From contig JAEYRA010000201.1 in NCBI GenBank assembly GCA_023409755.1, positions 1 through 14,387 of the forward strand: 14,387 nucleotides of DNA. Direction: 5' to 3'. Shown piece by piece: positions 14,193-14,387 of this stretch. Position numbers and translations under genes: made by a program. The notes beneath the pieces were generated by a model, which searched no databases, was not told where the DNA came from, and saw nothing but the letters and a program-made list of their open reading frames with translations. The stretch is from Bacillota bacterium (GTDB taxonomy: Bacteria; Bacillota; Clostridia; Christensenellales; UMGS416). Each line of letters starts with the position of its first letter. Position 1 is the first letter of the stretch.

Positions 14193-14357
14193 GGTGCCGA
14201 CAGCGCCTTGATGGCCGTGCTGACCCACCACGAACAATACTGCGGCACCGCCGGTCATCCGCGTCATCGTCAATGGCCAACCAACCTGCCAGTATCTGGA
14301 TCAGCCAACAACCCCAGTACCCTCCATGTGACCATTCAGGAAATCATACAGCTCTGG
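14193..14357 (+). pseudogene. Internally deleted remnant of a second HD-GYP gene
   Basis: Two blocks match the HD-GYP gene at 9884-10957. Block 1 (14193-14250) matches 10507-10565 with about seven differences, including a lost base, and encodes LMAVLTHHEQYCGT. Block 2 (14251-14357) matches 10850-10957 at roughly four bases in five and reads PVIRVIVNGQP, then, after another lost base, NPSTLHVTIQEIIQLW. The intervening 284 bases of the intact gene are missing, which shifts the frame, and the stop TGA has become TGG. No start or upstream part is present. This is a decayed paralogue, not an active gene. It shares the unusual Cys before GTG/GTA with the intact copy, so the Asp-to-Cys change predates their divergence. 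Confidence 0.85.
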
Positions 14358-14387
14358 TTTCATCCCCATCCCCCTCCCCAACCGCCG

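Noticed and set aside
13146..14273. 375-codon minus-strand frame opposite the chemoreceptor signalling domain
   Set aside because: Shadow of the highly conserved MCP signalling domain; Gly/His/Leu-rich and not protein-like.

Overview
The window looks like a chromosome segment from a GC-rich, probably anaerobic Firmicute of the Clostridia type. This is an inference from strong GGAGG-type ribosome binding sites, sigma-A-like promoters, a suf gene order with its own regulator, an LDH-family dehydrogenase next to a short malic enzyme, and an HD-GYP protein beside a Cache chemoreceptor. No rRNA, tRNA, CRISPR array, insertion sequence or phage gene was seen.

Left part (1-3426, minus strand): a suf iron-sulfur assembly operon, transcribed right to left as regulator (MarR family) - sufC - sufB - sufD. 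SufD runs off the left edge. The regulator ends in a four-cysteine tail (CX2C-X11-CX2C) whose codons overlap the start of sufC. A near-consensus promoter ahead of it is wrapped in a 15-bp-arm inverted repeat. Together these suggest an autoregulated cluster- or metal-sensing repressor of the suf operon.

Middle left (3427-6456, plus strand): a gene-free stretch, then a promoter carrying nested dyad symmetry, and a two-gene operon. Its first gene is an LDH-fold dehydrogenase with arginine at the specificity position that is glutamine in lactate dehydrogenases. Its second is a malic enzyme. The pair would interconvert oxaloacetate, malate and pyruvate, or malate, pyruvate and lactate. Several hairpins follow.

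Middle right (6578-9682): a plus-strand APH/choline-kinase-like phosphotransferase converges, across a perfect 12-bp hairpin, on a minus-strand cluster. That cluster reads, in transcription order, a small unknown protein preceded by a 7-codon upstream ORF, a membrane-anchored NodB polysaccharide deacetylase, and a YgjP/SprT-like zinc metallopeptidase joined by an ATGA overlap.

Right part (9680-14387, plus strand): an HD-GYP protein (predicted cyclic-di-GMP phosphodiesterase) with Cys in place of the usual Asp of the GYP motif, a gene-free GC-rich gap of about 0.6 kb, and a large double-Cache, multi-HAMP methyl-accepting chemotaxis protein. After it comes a decayed fragment of a second HD-GYP gene with an internal deletion and frameshifts. 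This points to an older tandem array of signalling genes that may continue past the right edge.
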